From positions 29,337,235 to 29,401,234 of the forward strand of contig OX375877.1 in the NCBI GenBank assembly GCA_947359465.1: 64,000 bases of DNA, given 5' to 3'. Below are positions 21,828-47,749 of this stretch, piece by piece. Both the position numbers and the translations under genes were made by a program. Source of the DNA: Metellina segmentata. Taxonomy: Eukaryota; Arthropoda; Arachnida; Araneae; Tetragnathidae. The notes under the pieces were generated by a model. The model did no database searches and was not told the origin of the DNA. It worked only from the letters and a program-made list of their open reading frames with translations. Every line of letters begins with the position of its first letter. Position 1 is the first letter of the stretch.

Positions 21828-23231
21828 CACTCTATAACAAAAAAATCGACGCACCAAGAAGGAGTTGTCCGATGGAGACAAAAATTGGTGGATAGGAAAA
21901 TTATGGACAGAATAGAAAATGATTAAAATTTCAGAACAATTGAATGATTTATTTCAGAGTTACAGTAACGAGCTCAATATGGTGTTGACCCGCCTCTAGC
22001 CTGGATGCAAGCTGCCACACGGCGTGGCATACACCGCTAAAGCTCCCCGATGGTCGCCTGCGGTATTTCTTGCCAAATTTGCTCCAATTGTTGGACTACG
22101 TCATCAACATTCCCTACCGGATGCAGTCGCCTTCCCATCATATCCCAGACATGCTCGATGGGAGAGAGATCTGGTGATCTGGCTGGCCAAGGAAGTGTTT
22201 GACAAGCTTGAAGACAGTTCATAGCAGCACGTGCTATATGTGGTCTGGCATTGTCTTGCTGAAAAATAAGCCCAGGGAACTGCGAAAGGAACGGTAGCAA
22301 AAGAGGTCTCAGAATGTCGTCAACGTACCGCTGTGCAGTAAGTGTACCTCTAATGACGACCAAAGGGGTTCGGCTATCAAGGGAAATGGCACCCCAGACC
22401 ATAACTCCTTGTTGAGGGTCCGTGTGGCGTGTAATAGTGAAAGCAGGATCGGCACGCTGCCCTGGGCGTCTCCAGACAGGTCTTCGATGATCGTCAGGAC
22501 ACAGTTGGAAGCAGGATTCGTCGCTAAAGACTATACGTCCCAACTCAGCATCATTCCAGCCTGATCGAGCCAAGCACCACTGTAATCTGGCTCTGCAGTG
22601 TGCAGGCGTGAGTTGCAGGTGGCGTAACGGTCGGTACGAGCGTAGATTTCGCTTTCTCAGCCGTCCCTGAATGGTCATGGTGGACACTCGTGTGTAGGTC
22701 TTACGACTGATGGTTGATAGCGATGAATCAGGCGCTGTGACTGCTGATCTGACAGTCACTCTGTCCTCGCTATCTGTGGTGGCCCTACGTCGACCGCTAC
22801 CATCATGACGCTGAAATCTGCCATTGTCCACCCACTCTTGCCAGCATCTTCTAATCGCCGCATCGCTTCGACTCACATGATGAGCGATTCTCCGATTTGC
22901 CCAACCTGCCTCTTTCAATCCAATGATACGACCTCTTTCAAACTCTGAAAGTTGCTCGTAATGAGCTCGAATCCTGCGGCGAGGCATTTTTTCAGTCGTT
23001 GAAAGGTATCCTAAATCGCAATTCAGTAGAAATTTGTAACAACAGTTCAAGAACAACTCCTTATATACATCTGCTGGATGCGCAGTTCCGATGCGTTGGA
23101 GATCGCACTATTCATTCATTGGACACCAAATTTTAATCATTTCCATATTTGGTCAAAACATTTTTGCATACGAAATTTCAAAACAATCGGATGATTCCTT
23201 CTTGGTGCGTCGATTTTTTTTTTATAGAGTG
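21828..23231 (-). mobile_element. Nearly intact Tc1-type transposon
   Basis: Its ends are inverted repeats beginning CACTCTATAACAAAAAAATC on the left and, read inward, CACTCTATAAAAAAAAAATC on the right; both continue GACGCACCAAGAAGGA. TA flanks both sides (21826-21827 and 23232-23233), the expected target duplication. It is 1404 bp and contains one transposase gene. It has inserted into the transposase gene of another transposon, so it is the younger of the two. Confidence 0.93.
22037..22987 (-). CDS. Tc1-type transposase, C-terminus cut by a premature stop
   Basis: ATG at 22987 (MPRRRIRAHYEQLSEFERGR) is chosen over an upstream in-frame ATG at 23056 because it matches the usual Tc1 start. 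Two helix-turn-helix regions follow, then VFSDESCF (first Asp), FQQDNARPH (second Asp) and SPDLSPIEHVWD (Glu). By my count 32 residues separate the last two catalytic residues, two fewer than the standard 34. The frame ends at TAG after ATIGEL; the next codons, MPRRVAACIQARGG, are the normal C-terminus, so one base change removed about 21 residues. Confidence 0.9.
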   Translation of the reverse strand: MPRRRIRAHYEQLSEFERGRIIGLKEAGWANRRIAHHVSRSDAAIRRCWQEWVDNGRFQRHDGSGRRRATTDSEDRVTVRSAVTAPDSSLSTISRKTYTRVSTMTIQGRLRKRNLRSYRPLRHLQLTPAHCRARLQWCLARSGWNDAELGRIVFSDESCFQLCPDDHRRPVWRRPGQRADPAFTITRHTDPQQGVMVWGAISLDSRTPLVVIRGTLTAQRYVDDILRPLLLPFLSQFPGLIFQQDNARPHIARAAMNCLQACQTLPWPARSPDLSPIEHVWDMMGRRLHPVGNVDDVVQQLEQIWQEIPQATIGEL

Positions 23232-24283
23232 TACATGTCATGTAATATTTAGTATAAGTGCAGTTTTTTCCCCATTTTTCCAAACAGCGTTTTTATCTAC
23301 AGGTATATACAATGTCAGGATGGAAGTAAAACTCTTTTACTGCATTAAAATTCTGACTAGATTCAGAAGCTGAGATGTTGGGTGCAGAGATTATGGAATC
23401 TGTCATATTATTAGTAACTCTTTTCACTAAACCTTGTACAACTACACAGCGTTTATGTGGTGAATCTGGCAGTGCTCTTAAAATTTTGTGTACAGCTTTA
23501 ATAAAGAATTGTTTCGAGTGATACGGGGATGGTAAAGGTGAATTTATGGTACTACTGCTGGGTGGTTGCATAGTCACTGCAGGTGAACATCGTTTTTTTG
23601 CTCGTTGCAATCTCTTTCTATCACGTTGGTACAACCTGTATTTTTCCTTTTCAGCATCTGACATGCTAGTCGTTTTCTTCTTTTTAAGATCATTTATCCT
23701 TTCATTTTCTTAGTGCTGAAAATTTGGATTTGCCAACAATTTCTTCTCCCTTATTCTTTTAATTCTTGCTGCATTTGGATATTTTTTTTTTTTGTTTTCC
23801 ATTCCTGAAGGATTAAAAAAGGCACTACAATTAATAAATATTTCAAAATAGTTGCAACTATTGTACTAATGCAAACTTAATAAATTTAGAAGGTAGAGTG
23901 TTTTTGATAAAGCAAGTAACTCTATTTTCATGTTATGTGTTTATATTAATATAAAACAATAATTAAAAATGATTCAGTATATTATTGTGTTTGAGTTAAG
24001 GGACTTAATTTAAAGAAAATATCAAGGCACTTATTGTTTCAACAAAGAAGAAACACTGAAAATGAACAGTTGAATGCATTGAAATTACTAGTTCCTTTTA
24101 CAAAAGTAACCAAACTATGTGTGCCCAGTTGTTATCCCAGTGACTTACACCTTCAAGCTGGCAACAAAAAAAAATTTCACACAAATTTATGGAAATCCTT
24201 TTTTTAACTCTAAAAATATGAGCCAGTGTTTGAAAATATCGTATAACCTCATTTACACCAGTTAAAAAACGAGCAATATTGGT

Positions 24284-24484
24284 GTCCCACACGTGACATG
24301 TCACGTGCGGGACAATGTGTTTTTATCAGTTCATTTTGAAAGTAACTTATGTACAGTTACAATAGTACACAAAATAAAATTATCTTTATTACCTCCGTTA
24401 GTTACAAATAATATTTAAATGTCATAGATATAATTATTTTTTTCACAAATTTAAAACTATCATCTTTTTTGTCACGTGCGGGAC
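24284..24484 (+). promoter_or_regulatory. Right cluster of GTCACGTGCGGGAC motifs
   Basis: 24284-24297 is an inverted copy (GTCCCACACGTGAC) placed two bases before an exact direct copy at 24300-24313, making a 30-bp imperfect palindrome. Another exact copy lies at 24471-24484. The cluster lies just 5' of the decayed transposase gene. Confidence 0.7.
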
Positions 24485-24820
24485 ACTATAAACGAAGGTA
24501 GTTTATTGGGTTGGTATGGGTCTGATATAAATATAAAGGAATTTACAAATGCATAAATTTATAATATAAATTCAGACTTACCTTTGTTGTAAAATTTGTA
24601 AGCTTCTATTTTTTTTCTGTCTTCTAAAATGATCACCAGAAGTTGAAAAAATGAAAATTCAAAACATGTGACTATGGATGGCAGTCATTTTCAAAGTGCT
24701 GTGTTACCACTTCAGTGAAAAGAAGTTTTGATTTTTTTAAAAAGAAAAATACAATTTATTAGCTATCAATAAATAATAATAAAAAAAAAATAGTTAAAAC
24801 AAATTTTAAAATTTTGTGCT

Positions 24821-25140
24821 CTAGTTGACCTTTTTGTGGAAAGGCCCTAGACCGGTTGGTCGGCACGCCTCACGGATTGATGATTGCAATATCCTCCGAT
24901 CAGTTTCTTGCACAAAGGTTAGTGTAACGACTTTCGGTCTTCCAGCCCTGTGTTTGGTGTTCCACCGAACCTGTCTCACGAAATCGCCGAACGAGTTGAT
25001 ATAGCGTATCATTACTCGGTATTGCATCATTTGGGTATTGACAATTGGATATGAATACGGAAAGTCTTGCGGCAAGTTCTCCTCTACAATCCATACAAAA
25101 TCATCCGCTTGCAGGAACTCTAACACAGTGATTATGATAA
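24821..25140 (-). pseudogene. mariner-type transposase N-terminal half, inverted
   Basis: Two minus-strand frames share a helix-turn-helix segment: PSNDTLYQLVRRFRETGSVE in one, KHRAGRPKVVTLTFVQETD in the other, split by a frameshift. This is the DNA-binding end of the same type of enzyme whose catalytic half lies on the opposite strand at 25195-25870. Confidence 0.75.
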
Positions 25141-25194
25141 ACGACTGACATTTGCTCTGTCGTTTCTTGTCAGGATGGAGGTTGACGATGGTTT

Positions 25195-25870
25195 CTCGTG
25201 GCAAATTTTATGGGAGATGAGGCCCATTTTCATCTGAATGGGTCTGTTAACACAGAAAATAGCCGAATTTGGGTCACTGAACAGACCCACGCAGTGCAAG
25301 AACTTCCTTTGCATTCACCAAAAGTCACAGTTTGGTGTGGTTTCACAGCCGAATTCATCATTGGGCCATTCTTTTTTGAGAACGTCACTCCGAGAGGACC
25401 AGAAACATGTAACGTTAATGCACAAAGATATCACGACATGCTGACTAATTTCGTCATTCCACAACTTCAGCAAAAACAATTTCTCAATCAGACAATCTTT
25501 ATACAGGATGGTGCACAATCCACACATTGCTGTTAAGGTACAACAGCTGTTGCGCCCTCACTTCACTGATGAAAGAGTCATCAGTCGCAGTTTCACAGTT
25601 GCTTTTCCGCCTCGTCCCCTGACATAACTCCATGTGACTTTTGGCTCTGGGGTTATTTGAAATCAAAAGTTTATGTTGGTGGACTCACAAACTTGAGTAT
25701 CTTAAAGGACAACATATCACAGACAGTGCGGAATATTCCTTGTGACATGTTGCGTAAGGCCGTAGAGAATGTTGTGCAGAGAATGCACGGCGTTGTCTCT
25801 GAGAACGGCGGCCATACTGAATATGTGGTCGAATTCCTCGCCTGGGAAGTGAATGTAGTGAATAAAGCTT
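25195..25870 (+). pseudogene. mariner-type transposase catalytic half
   Basis: The plus strand reads GDEAHFHLNGSVNTENSRIW (first Asp), VTVWCGFTAEFIIGPFFF, FIQDGAQSTHCC (second Asp) followed by stops and a frame change, then CDFWLWGYLKSKVYVGGLTN and VVQRMHGVVSENGGH. The order matches Tc1/mariner enzymes with a DFWLWGYLK third-Asp region. A probable terminus (AAAAATCACCCTGTAT) lies at 26090-26105. Confidence 0.82.
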
Positions 25871-26104
25871 AACATTTCCCTGTAATTTTGTAAGTGTTAA
25901 TATTAAAACTTTTTTTGTAACACTTTTTACATTGTACCAAGCCATAAATAGCACTACGCGATTTTTGGAACTAATTATTTTTTCACACAATCCTATTTCC
26001 CATGTCATCATTAGTCTCCATACCGAGTTTGGTACCATTTCGGTTGTTAGATCGAGATACAGGTGACTCTGAACAGTGACAGTTTAAAAAAAAATCACCC
26101 TGTA

Positions 26105-26760
26105 TGATCAGTCTTACTAGTTTCCACACCAAAACACATCAGTTTCTTTTATACGTAGTACTTTTCTATTTATCTGAAATTAAGTAGTCTCTATCTCTAA
26201 TGTCGTTGAGCAAATGACATAAATTGTACCTAACCTTGTCTCATACTATCATAAAAATCTAATATTTGGCAGTTTTTGGTCAACATAACAAACAATAGAA
26301 CTCTTAATTCTTCTTAAATGCTTAAATTAAAGTTATATAGTAATGAAAATCACTTTTGAGTTTGAAAGAGCGATCTAAGGAAACAAATCGTATTAATTAT
26401 GTCTTCCCCCAATCTACTTCTCAATGAACTGCAAATATAACCAGCGGCCGAGAAAAGGCCCTCTCAGCTTCGACACTAGTTGGTTTAACCGTCATTAATT
26501 AGTCTTACATAAGAGACAAATATTTTCCTTCGAATCCATTTCATATGAAGTCATTTCTTTCTTCAGTATCTTCTCAAAATCTGTTTCTTTTCTAAAGTTT
26601 GTCTTTTTGCAAGTCTTCATATTCTTGCAGAATTTGTGTTTCTAATTCCTCTTTATTAAAAAAAAAATTGATAATTTAATATAATATTTTTGCTAGAATT
26701 CTCCAAACTGATGATTGAAAAATATAAAATCGATTAATTTACAAGGCATGGGCGCGCTAC
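26105..26760. other. AT-rich intergenic stretch
   Basis: Nothing beyond low-complexity AT-rich DNA was recognised. Confidence 0.5.
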
Positions 26761-26848
26761 TCCATTGGATCTAATATATCTCAGGCCGCACTTCCTTTGC
26801 GGCAGCGATGCCGCACGTTGAAAAACCGGATGTGTGCACCGGTTGACT

Positions 26849-26892
26849 GGGAACTGCGGTACAAATTGCATGCAAGTTGTGCCGCAGTTCCC
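26849..26892. repeat. 44-bp near-perfect palindrome
   Basis: GGGAACTGCGGTACAA pairs with TTGTGCCGCAGTTCCC with one mismatch, and the centre TTGCATGCAA is itself palindromic. The whole could form a long hairpin or cruciform. Confidence 0.9.
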
Positions 26893-26954
26893 CACGGCGG
26901 CACAGCTCACCGCAAACGCTTCTCCGTTCAGAAGTACCTTGTTTTTATCTATAA

Positions 26955-27085
26955 ATGGTAATGGTAATTTGTAATGAACGTCGTACTAGAACAACACACG
27001 GGGTTTTGACGACGGCCTGGGATCAATCCCTTAAGGGAATGATCGAGGACAACACCTCGTAATTTTGAACCACGGTCAGATGGCG
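26955..27085 (-). mobile_element. SINE 3' fragment
   Basis: AATGAACGTCGTACTAGAACA, GACGACGGCCTGGGATCAAT and TTGAACCACGGTCAGATG are the reverse complement of the body of the SINE at 40935-41240. The tRNA head is missing. Confidence 0.82.
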
Positions 27086-27824
27086 AAGCAACACCCGAGC
27101 TCATATATAAATGGAATATAAATAATTTTTTATAAATGGTTCTATTCAGTAACGTCTATTTTGTTACATAATATACTTTTTTTACACCAAATAAACGATA
27201 TAAACACGTTTTCTTCGATAGAATATTTATCGCAAATGGCGCGAAATAACAACTTGCGGCATTTCACGGTTGTTTGGATACTTGGGCTTCGATACCACAG
27301 CGGCGCAGCACGTTGAAAAACAGGATGTGTGCATCGAGCCTAATGTCAAGTCAAGTAGTTGAATTTCTCGAAGCCCATGGCCCCGTAGGGGCCTTCATCT
27401 CCAGTATTGATGGATAAGTGGCATGACAGATGGTGCTTTCAGATTAGGGAAAGAATGGGGTGGGTGTTAGGAAGATGTCAGGAGCTCGTTCAACGTGGTG
27501 CAGCCTTGTTTGAAATACAAGTGCCACCTACATCGAGGAGCGTGGTTTAAAAAGCTCTTGGCTTGCCGAAATCGTACGGCCAATGAGGGATTAATTGCGA
27601 ATGTTGATGCTTTGGGGTGACAATCTATTGCCAATTAACATTGATGCTCTTGGGCGGGCTTTGTTTTTTGGAAGAGTTGGGTCGTAAATTTCGATTTCTT
27701 GGATCGAGCCTAATGCTTCCAGTGCCCGGCTTTTATACATTTTATACTCAAGACGCACATGCGCACAATATGCCGCGAGCAGAGTAGCCGTGACATCACA
27801 CCAGGATCGTCACAAGTGGATTTG

Positions 27825-27960
27825 TAAAGGTATTTTTAGTAATCATCGTACCGATGCAATACAACGGGCTATTGATGACGGTCAGGGATCAATTCCAAAG
27901 GCAAAGATATGAGGACAAGATCATTTTTGAACCACGGTCAGATGATGAGGGCTGAAAACC
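27825..27960 (-). mobile_element. SINE 3' fragment
   Basis: AATACAACGGGCTATTGATG, GGTCAGGGATCAATTCC and TTGAACCACGGTCAGATGAT match the same SINE body in reverse. It is more diverged than the 26955 copy. Confidence 0.78.
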
Positions 27961-28269
27961 CACCTCTCCAAACTTTCACACAATGCCAACCAGCAACCTA
28001 TGAGTTATAGGTTGTGCTTGTTGGGTTTTTGCAACTTAACCCGGATGTGTTTTTCTCTTCTGTTTTTACAACTTTGAATTCGTATATGTTCGTTTACTTG
28101 ACGTTTCTTGTCATTTGTTTGGCGCAGCTTCACCCAATTCAACTTTAGTTCACTAAAAACTCTATCAACAAAAAACAATTCGCAAAAACCAAAAGTCATT
28201 CGCAGAAACGTGGATCCAACTTTTCGCTCCTTATCTACCTGTTTCAAAAGCAATTTTAAATTAACGTTT

Positions 28270-29040
28270 TCAGAGGTAGGTATTTAATTAACGTCACACA
28301 GAAGCAACACAACGGGATATTAGCTACGGTCCGGGATACATATAACCACAGCATTGAAAAACGAATTTTCCCCTTCGGGATTAGTCTTGGATCTTTGCCA
28401 ATAGCCCATTATGTTCATTCCGTACGAAGTTAATTCAACTTCCCTTGTTCACCCAGGACAGTGGGTGTCAGCTCAGGAATGACCTCCTTGATTCAAAATT
28501 ACGTGGTGTTGCCCTCGGATCTTTCCTTCCGGGTTTGACCTTGACATCTGACCATGATTCAAAATTACTTGTTGCTGTCTTCGTAACATTCTGTCCGAGA
28601 ATTTCCTTGGGAATTGTTCTCGGACCATCATCAATAGCCTGTTGTATTGCTCCAGTGTGACGTTACTTGATTACTTACCTACCCTTCGGGTTCGATCCCG
28701 GACCGTCACCGATAGCCAGGTGTGTTGTTCTAGTGGAGAGTAGGGTGCCAGCTCAGGTGTTGCCTCGTCATCTGACCGTGTTTCAAAATAACGAGGTGTT
28801 GTCATCTGATCTTTTACTTAAGGGATTGATCCCGGACCGTCGTCAATAGCCCGTTGTGTTGCTCTAGTAATACGTTAATTAAAATACCTACCTCAACCTC
28901 TTCATTAAAGTGGTTCAAAATTATTCGTTGTTGTCCTCGAATCTTTCCCTTGGGGAATGTTAATTGACCACGGACCGACATTAATAGCCCTTTGTGTTGG
29001 TCAAATACGACGCTTATTAAAATTTCTACCCATACATTAA
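28270..29040. repeat. Cluster of SINE 3' fragments in both orientations
   Basis: A reverse fragment at 28275-28345 faces a series of direct fragments at about 28470-28660, 28675-28885 and 28915-29035. Each direct one carries a version of GGATTGATCCCGGACCGTC, AATAGCC(C/T)GTTGTGTTG and a GACGTTAATTAAAAT-like 3' end. It looks like repeated insertion of the same SINE family, possibly with local duplication. Confidence 0.78.
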
Positions 29041-44888
<15,848 letters not shown>

Positions 44889-45277
44889 ATTAAATGTGAA
44901 TTTTCCTCGCTTAAAAAAACTAAGGCATAAATTCTCGAACAATTAAACATCTGGATTATACACAGGTGTATTGGTGGTCTAAGAAATTCACATCCATGTT
45001 TACCAAGCATCTATGGAGAACTACAGATTTGATGGCTGAGAATTTTTACCATTATCAACAATATTGCTAAGATAAATTATCTTAATTACAGCCATCATGA
45101 TTTTTAGATTAAATATGCATTTTTTTGTGGCATAGGAGACTGATGCATAGTCTGACAACTAAATATCTATGCATTGAAACCAAGTCATGTTTCATGGATG
45201 AAAACAGACCACTTTTCATTCTAATAAAGACTTTTATACCTAAATTGGTATTTCTTTCACAGTGCATTATAATCATA

Positions 45278-45957
45278 CTAGCCACTGTCCAGCACAGTGT
45301 TGCCCATGGCGGTTCTTTTTGTGGGGTCGGGTGTGACCACTGTTCGCTAACCACTGGTGATTGCTGCAAATGTGATAACTGCCATAATGGCGTTGCCCGT
45401 GGTGTTGGCTTGCCTAGACCGCAGGCAATGCTCAGTGTGAAATGCGGCCAAATTCGAATTCAATTGACGTGACGTCACAATCTCTTGCAAAAATATAAAT
45501 ATTTAATAAAAAATATTTTGTAAGAAAATCAAATGTATAAGGTAACTTATCTGGTGTAAAATTTTCCGCAGATTTCAAATCCGTTAAAATATTCATTCCA
45601 TCTTGAACAATTGCTGAGATAGAAAAAAAGCACTGAAGAAGGCCAGTCATAACTTTTATATTTTTTCCAAAAGAAAAAACAATTGCATTAACTCCAGTTA
45701 AAACTTTTTATTTTCTTGTTCTTCGGCTGAAAGCGTTCAAACGGAACCACTGAAAAAATAATTTTAGAATCTGATCTTTTATGCTGTTGCCATTATGGAA
45801 AACAATGTCATTAAATTAATTTTAAAATGTTCTAGATTAAATTTTAAAATTCTTGCATTTTTGTACAAAAATTGCAAAAAAATTCCATTACTTTAAGTGC
45901 CATAGATTTGCCAGGACAATATATGCAGTCCACACACAAACCCTTTTATAATAGAGA
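45278..45957 (-). mobile_element. Non-autonomous Helitron-like element C
   Basis: The minus strand runs from TCTCTATTATAAAAGGG (45957), preceded by A, to a terminal CTAG followed by T at 45278. It carries CGGATTTGAAATCTGCGGAA, as in elements D and B. About 680 bp and non-coding. It lies just 3' of the PCMTD gene. Confidence 0.72.
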
Positions 45958-46369
45958 TAATTTTTAATTTTCCTGTTGGAGAACTGCGTCACGGAAGTTT
46001 TCTTAATTTTAAGATATTTAATCATTTTATCTCTTAGAATGCCAAATGTAACAGTTCAGGCTGTGGAGATAATTAACTATCGTCTACTCGGATGTTCAAG
46101 TGTGTTCTGGTTTGAATTGAATGTATTTTGCGAGAAATACACTGTACCCAGTCCTTTTATTTTAGGACAAAGACATTAATTTTTATCAATTAACACAGAT
46201 GGACGATGCTGGCGGCCTTATCGGCACTTGGTGGATGACAGGCGTGGATACAATAAACCCAAAGAGGGTAGAAATTAAAGCGCACAACAGAGGGACCTAT
46301 AAAGAAACGGCGTGGGAGTTGCTCACAACAAGGGTTACGCAACATGGTTCTATTATCTATATATATATA

Positions 46370-46490
46370 CAGGGGGTCCCGAATTCATGGTACAAACTTT
46401 AATGGTAGGTACAGGACATTGTAACAATGATTTATTGTATAGGAATGTATAGTCGCAAGTGACGCGGTGAGGCGAAAACAGGGGAAATAA
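46370..46490 (+). repeat. Left terminal inverted repeat of the DD41D element
   Basis: Begins CAGGGGGTCCCGAATTCATG and extends to GGGGAAATAA. It is the reverse complement of 47750-47871 except for one gap and one mismatch. Confidence 0.94.
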
Positions 46491-46554
46491 CGGCCGAAAG
46501 GAAAAACAAAGATTTTATTGAAAGCGTTGTTGACAAGTGTCATGTTTACAGTAA

Positions 46555-47622
46555 TTATTCAAAATTGCGTCCACCAGTATCGATACATGCTTGACAGCGT
46601 CGGTGGAGCGATTGGCGTACACGTTCAAAGATGCCTGGTATTTCACGCACACCTGCAGCAGCTACAGATAAGCGAGCGACGAGATCCTCATCTGAGTCAA
46701 CTGGAGTCTCATAAACAAGATGCTTTAGATGTCCCCATAAAAAGTAATCGAGGCTCGATAAATCGGGAGATCGGGGTGGCCAAGGGACTGGTCCACCACG
46801 CCCAATCCATCGAGTACCAAACGTGGCATTCAGGTAATTCCGTACATCAATGCTGAAGTGTGCTGGCGCCCCATCGTGCTGAAACCACATGCGGTTACGA
46901 ATGGCGATCGGAACATCATGCAGCAGTTGTGGTAACACTTCTTTCAGAAAAATAAGATAGCTTCCGCCAGTGAGCCGCGTGGGTAGTAAGTATGGGCCAA
47001 TCAAAAAGTCGTTCACAATACCAGCCCACACATTAATACTGAAACGTTGTTGAAACGCATGTCGACGCGTTGCATGTGGATTATCGGTTGCCCACACATG
47101 GGAATTGTGCGCATTAAAGACACCCTCGCGTGAAAATGTCGCTTCATCTGTAAATAGCACATAATCTACGAAATCCGGCTGCAACGCACATTGCTGCATC
47201 ACCCACAGGCAGAAGTTCACGCGGCGAGGATAATCTGCCGGATTCAATGCTTGTACTTTCTGAAAATGGAAGGGGTGTAAGCGATTTTCGTTTAACACTC
47301 TGCATACAGTCTGATGACTCACACCTACGTCACGCGCAACAGTTCTTGTGCTTGACTCGGGTCTATCAGCCACAATGTTCAAGATGCTTTCTTCCAGCCT
47401 TGGAGTGCGTACAGCTCTTACTCGACCAGCGCCATGTCTGTTGACGTCGAACGCACCTGTTTCACAAAGTTGACGATGTAACCGTTGAAAAATTCTATGA
47501 TCCGGCATTCGTCGATCAGGATACTCCGCGCGATACATTCGTAACGCAGCTCTGCCGTTACCATTTGCACGGCCGTACATGTAATGCATGTCTGCTTTTT
47601 CTGCATACGTAAAGTCACCCAT
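46555..47622 (-). CDS. Intact mariner-type transposase (DD41D spacing)
   Basis: 355 codons from ATG at 47622 to a stop at 46555, without interruption. The N-terminus (MGDFTYAEKADMHYMYGRAN) starts a helix-turn-helix domain followed by a second one (ESSTRTVARDVGVSHQTVCR). Catalytic regions: FTDEATFSREG, MWFQHDGAPAHF and WPPRSPDLSSLDYFLWGHLK. I count 41 residues between the second and third catalytic Asp, as described for the rosa/DD41D lineage of Tc1/mariner; assignment to that lineage is inference from spacing. It cuts and pastes DNA in the nucleus at TA sites. Confidence 0.94.
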   Translation of the reverse strand: MGDFTYAEKADMHYMYGRANGNGRAALRMYRAEYPDRRMPDHRIFQRLHRQLCETGAFDVNRHGAGRVRAVRTPRLEESILNIVADRPESSTRTVARDVGVSHQTVCRVLNENRLHPFHFQKVQALNPADYPRRVNFCLWVMQQCALQPDFVDYVLFTDEATFSREGVFNAHNSHVWATDNPHATRRHAFQQRFSINVWAGIVNDFLIGPYLLPTRLTGGSYLIFLKEVLPQLLHDVPIAIRNRMWFQHDGAPAHFSIDVRNYLNATFGTRWIGRGGPVPWPPRSPDLSSLDYFLWGHLKHLVYETPVDSDEDLVARLSVAAAGVREIPGIFERVRQSLHRRCQACIDTGGRNFE

Positions 47623-47749
47623 CGTCTACGGCAGCACAATTGTGAATGGCGCTTTTCCCTACTGCGATGCATCATGTTCAACAGCGGCTAGACATCTACT
47701 GCCCTCTACCGGCAATGATACCAACCGATCACTCCATTTCTCTTTCCTT

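Larger units (their letters stand above)
20437..23802 (-). pseudogene. Decayed transposase-like gene interrupted by Tc1
   Basis: Pieces on the minus strand, 5' to 3': a basic start near 23802 (MENKKKKYPNAARIKRIREK) with a stop after 30 residues; MSDAEKEKYRLYQRDRKRLQ to KEFYFHPDIVYTCR (23664-23293); across the Tc1 insert, LGFSKFCSLRPANILFL (21830-21588); VLQVDFHANIKMRSKVPFGQ (21481-21278); SDEPSSEFKNKYMVKVLQIL, then FATSHWKGIIGGIGGNVK (21100-20559); and a C-terminal GINYPGEITCVAGPDCVEV piece (20649-20437). The VDF..N, SDGP.S.FKN and SHGKG..DGIGG..K pattern is one I associate with a widespread, poorly classified animal transposase-like family. Here SDG has become SDE, and HGKG..DG has become HWKG..GG, and there are several frameshifts. 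Confidence 0.7.
19967..24484 (-). mobile_element. Degenerate DNA transposon of an uncertain superfamily, split by a Tc1 insertion
   Basis: A decayed transposase gene (23802 to 20437, minus strand) is bracketed by six copies of GTCACGTGCGGGAC: three at the left (19967, 20147, 20339) and three at the right (24284 inverted, 24300, 24471). I saw no other copy in the window. Without the 1.4-kb Tc1 insert the unit is about 3.1 kb. The exact termini are unknown; the limits given are the outermost motif copies. Such subterminal motif clusters are typical transposase-binding sites, which is an inference here. Confidence 0.65.
26805..27338. repeat. GC-rich islands with a shared 35-bp direct repeat
   Basis: CACGTTGAAAAACCGGATGT (about 26813) recurs as CACGTTGAAAAACAGGATGT (about 27311), each followed by GTGCA. 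Between them lie a strong palindrome (26849-26892) and a SINE fragment. G+C is high against AT-rich flanks. A DNA transposon remnant is likely, type undetermined. Confidence 0.6.
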
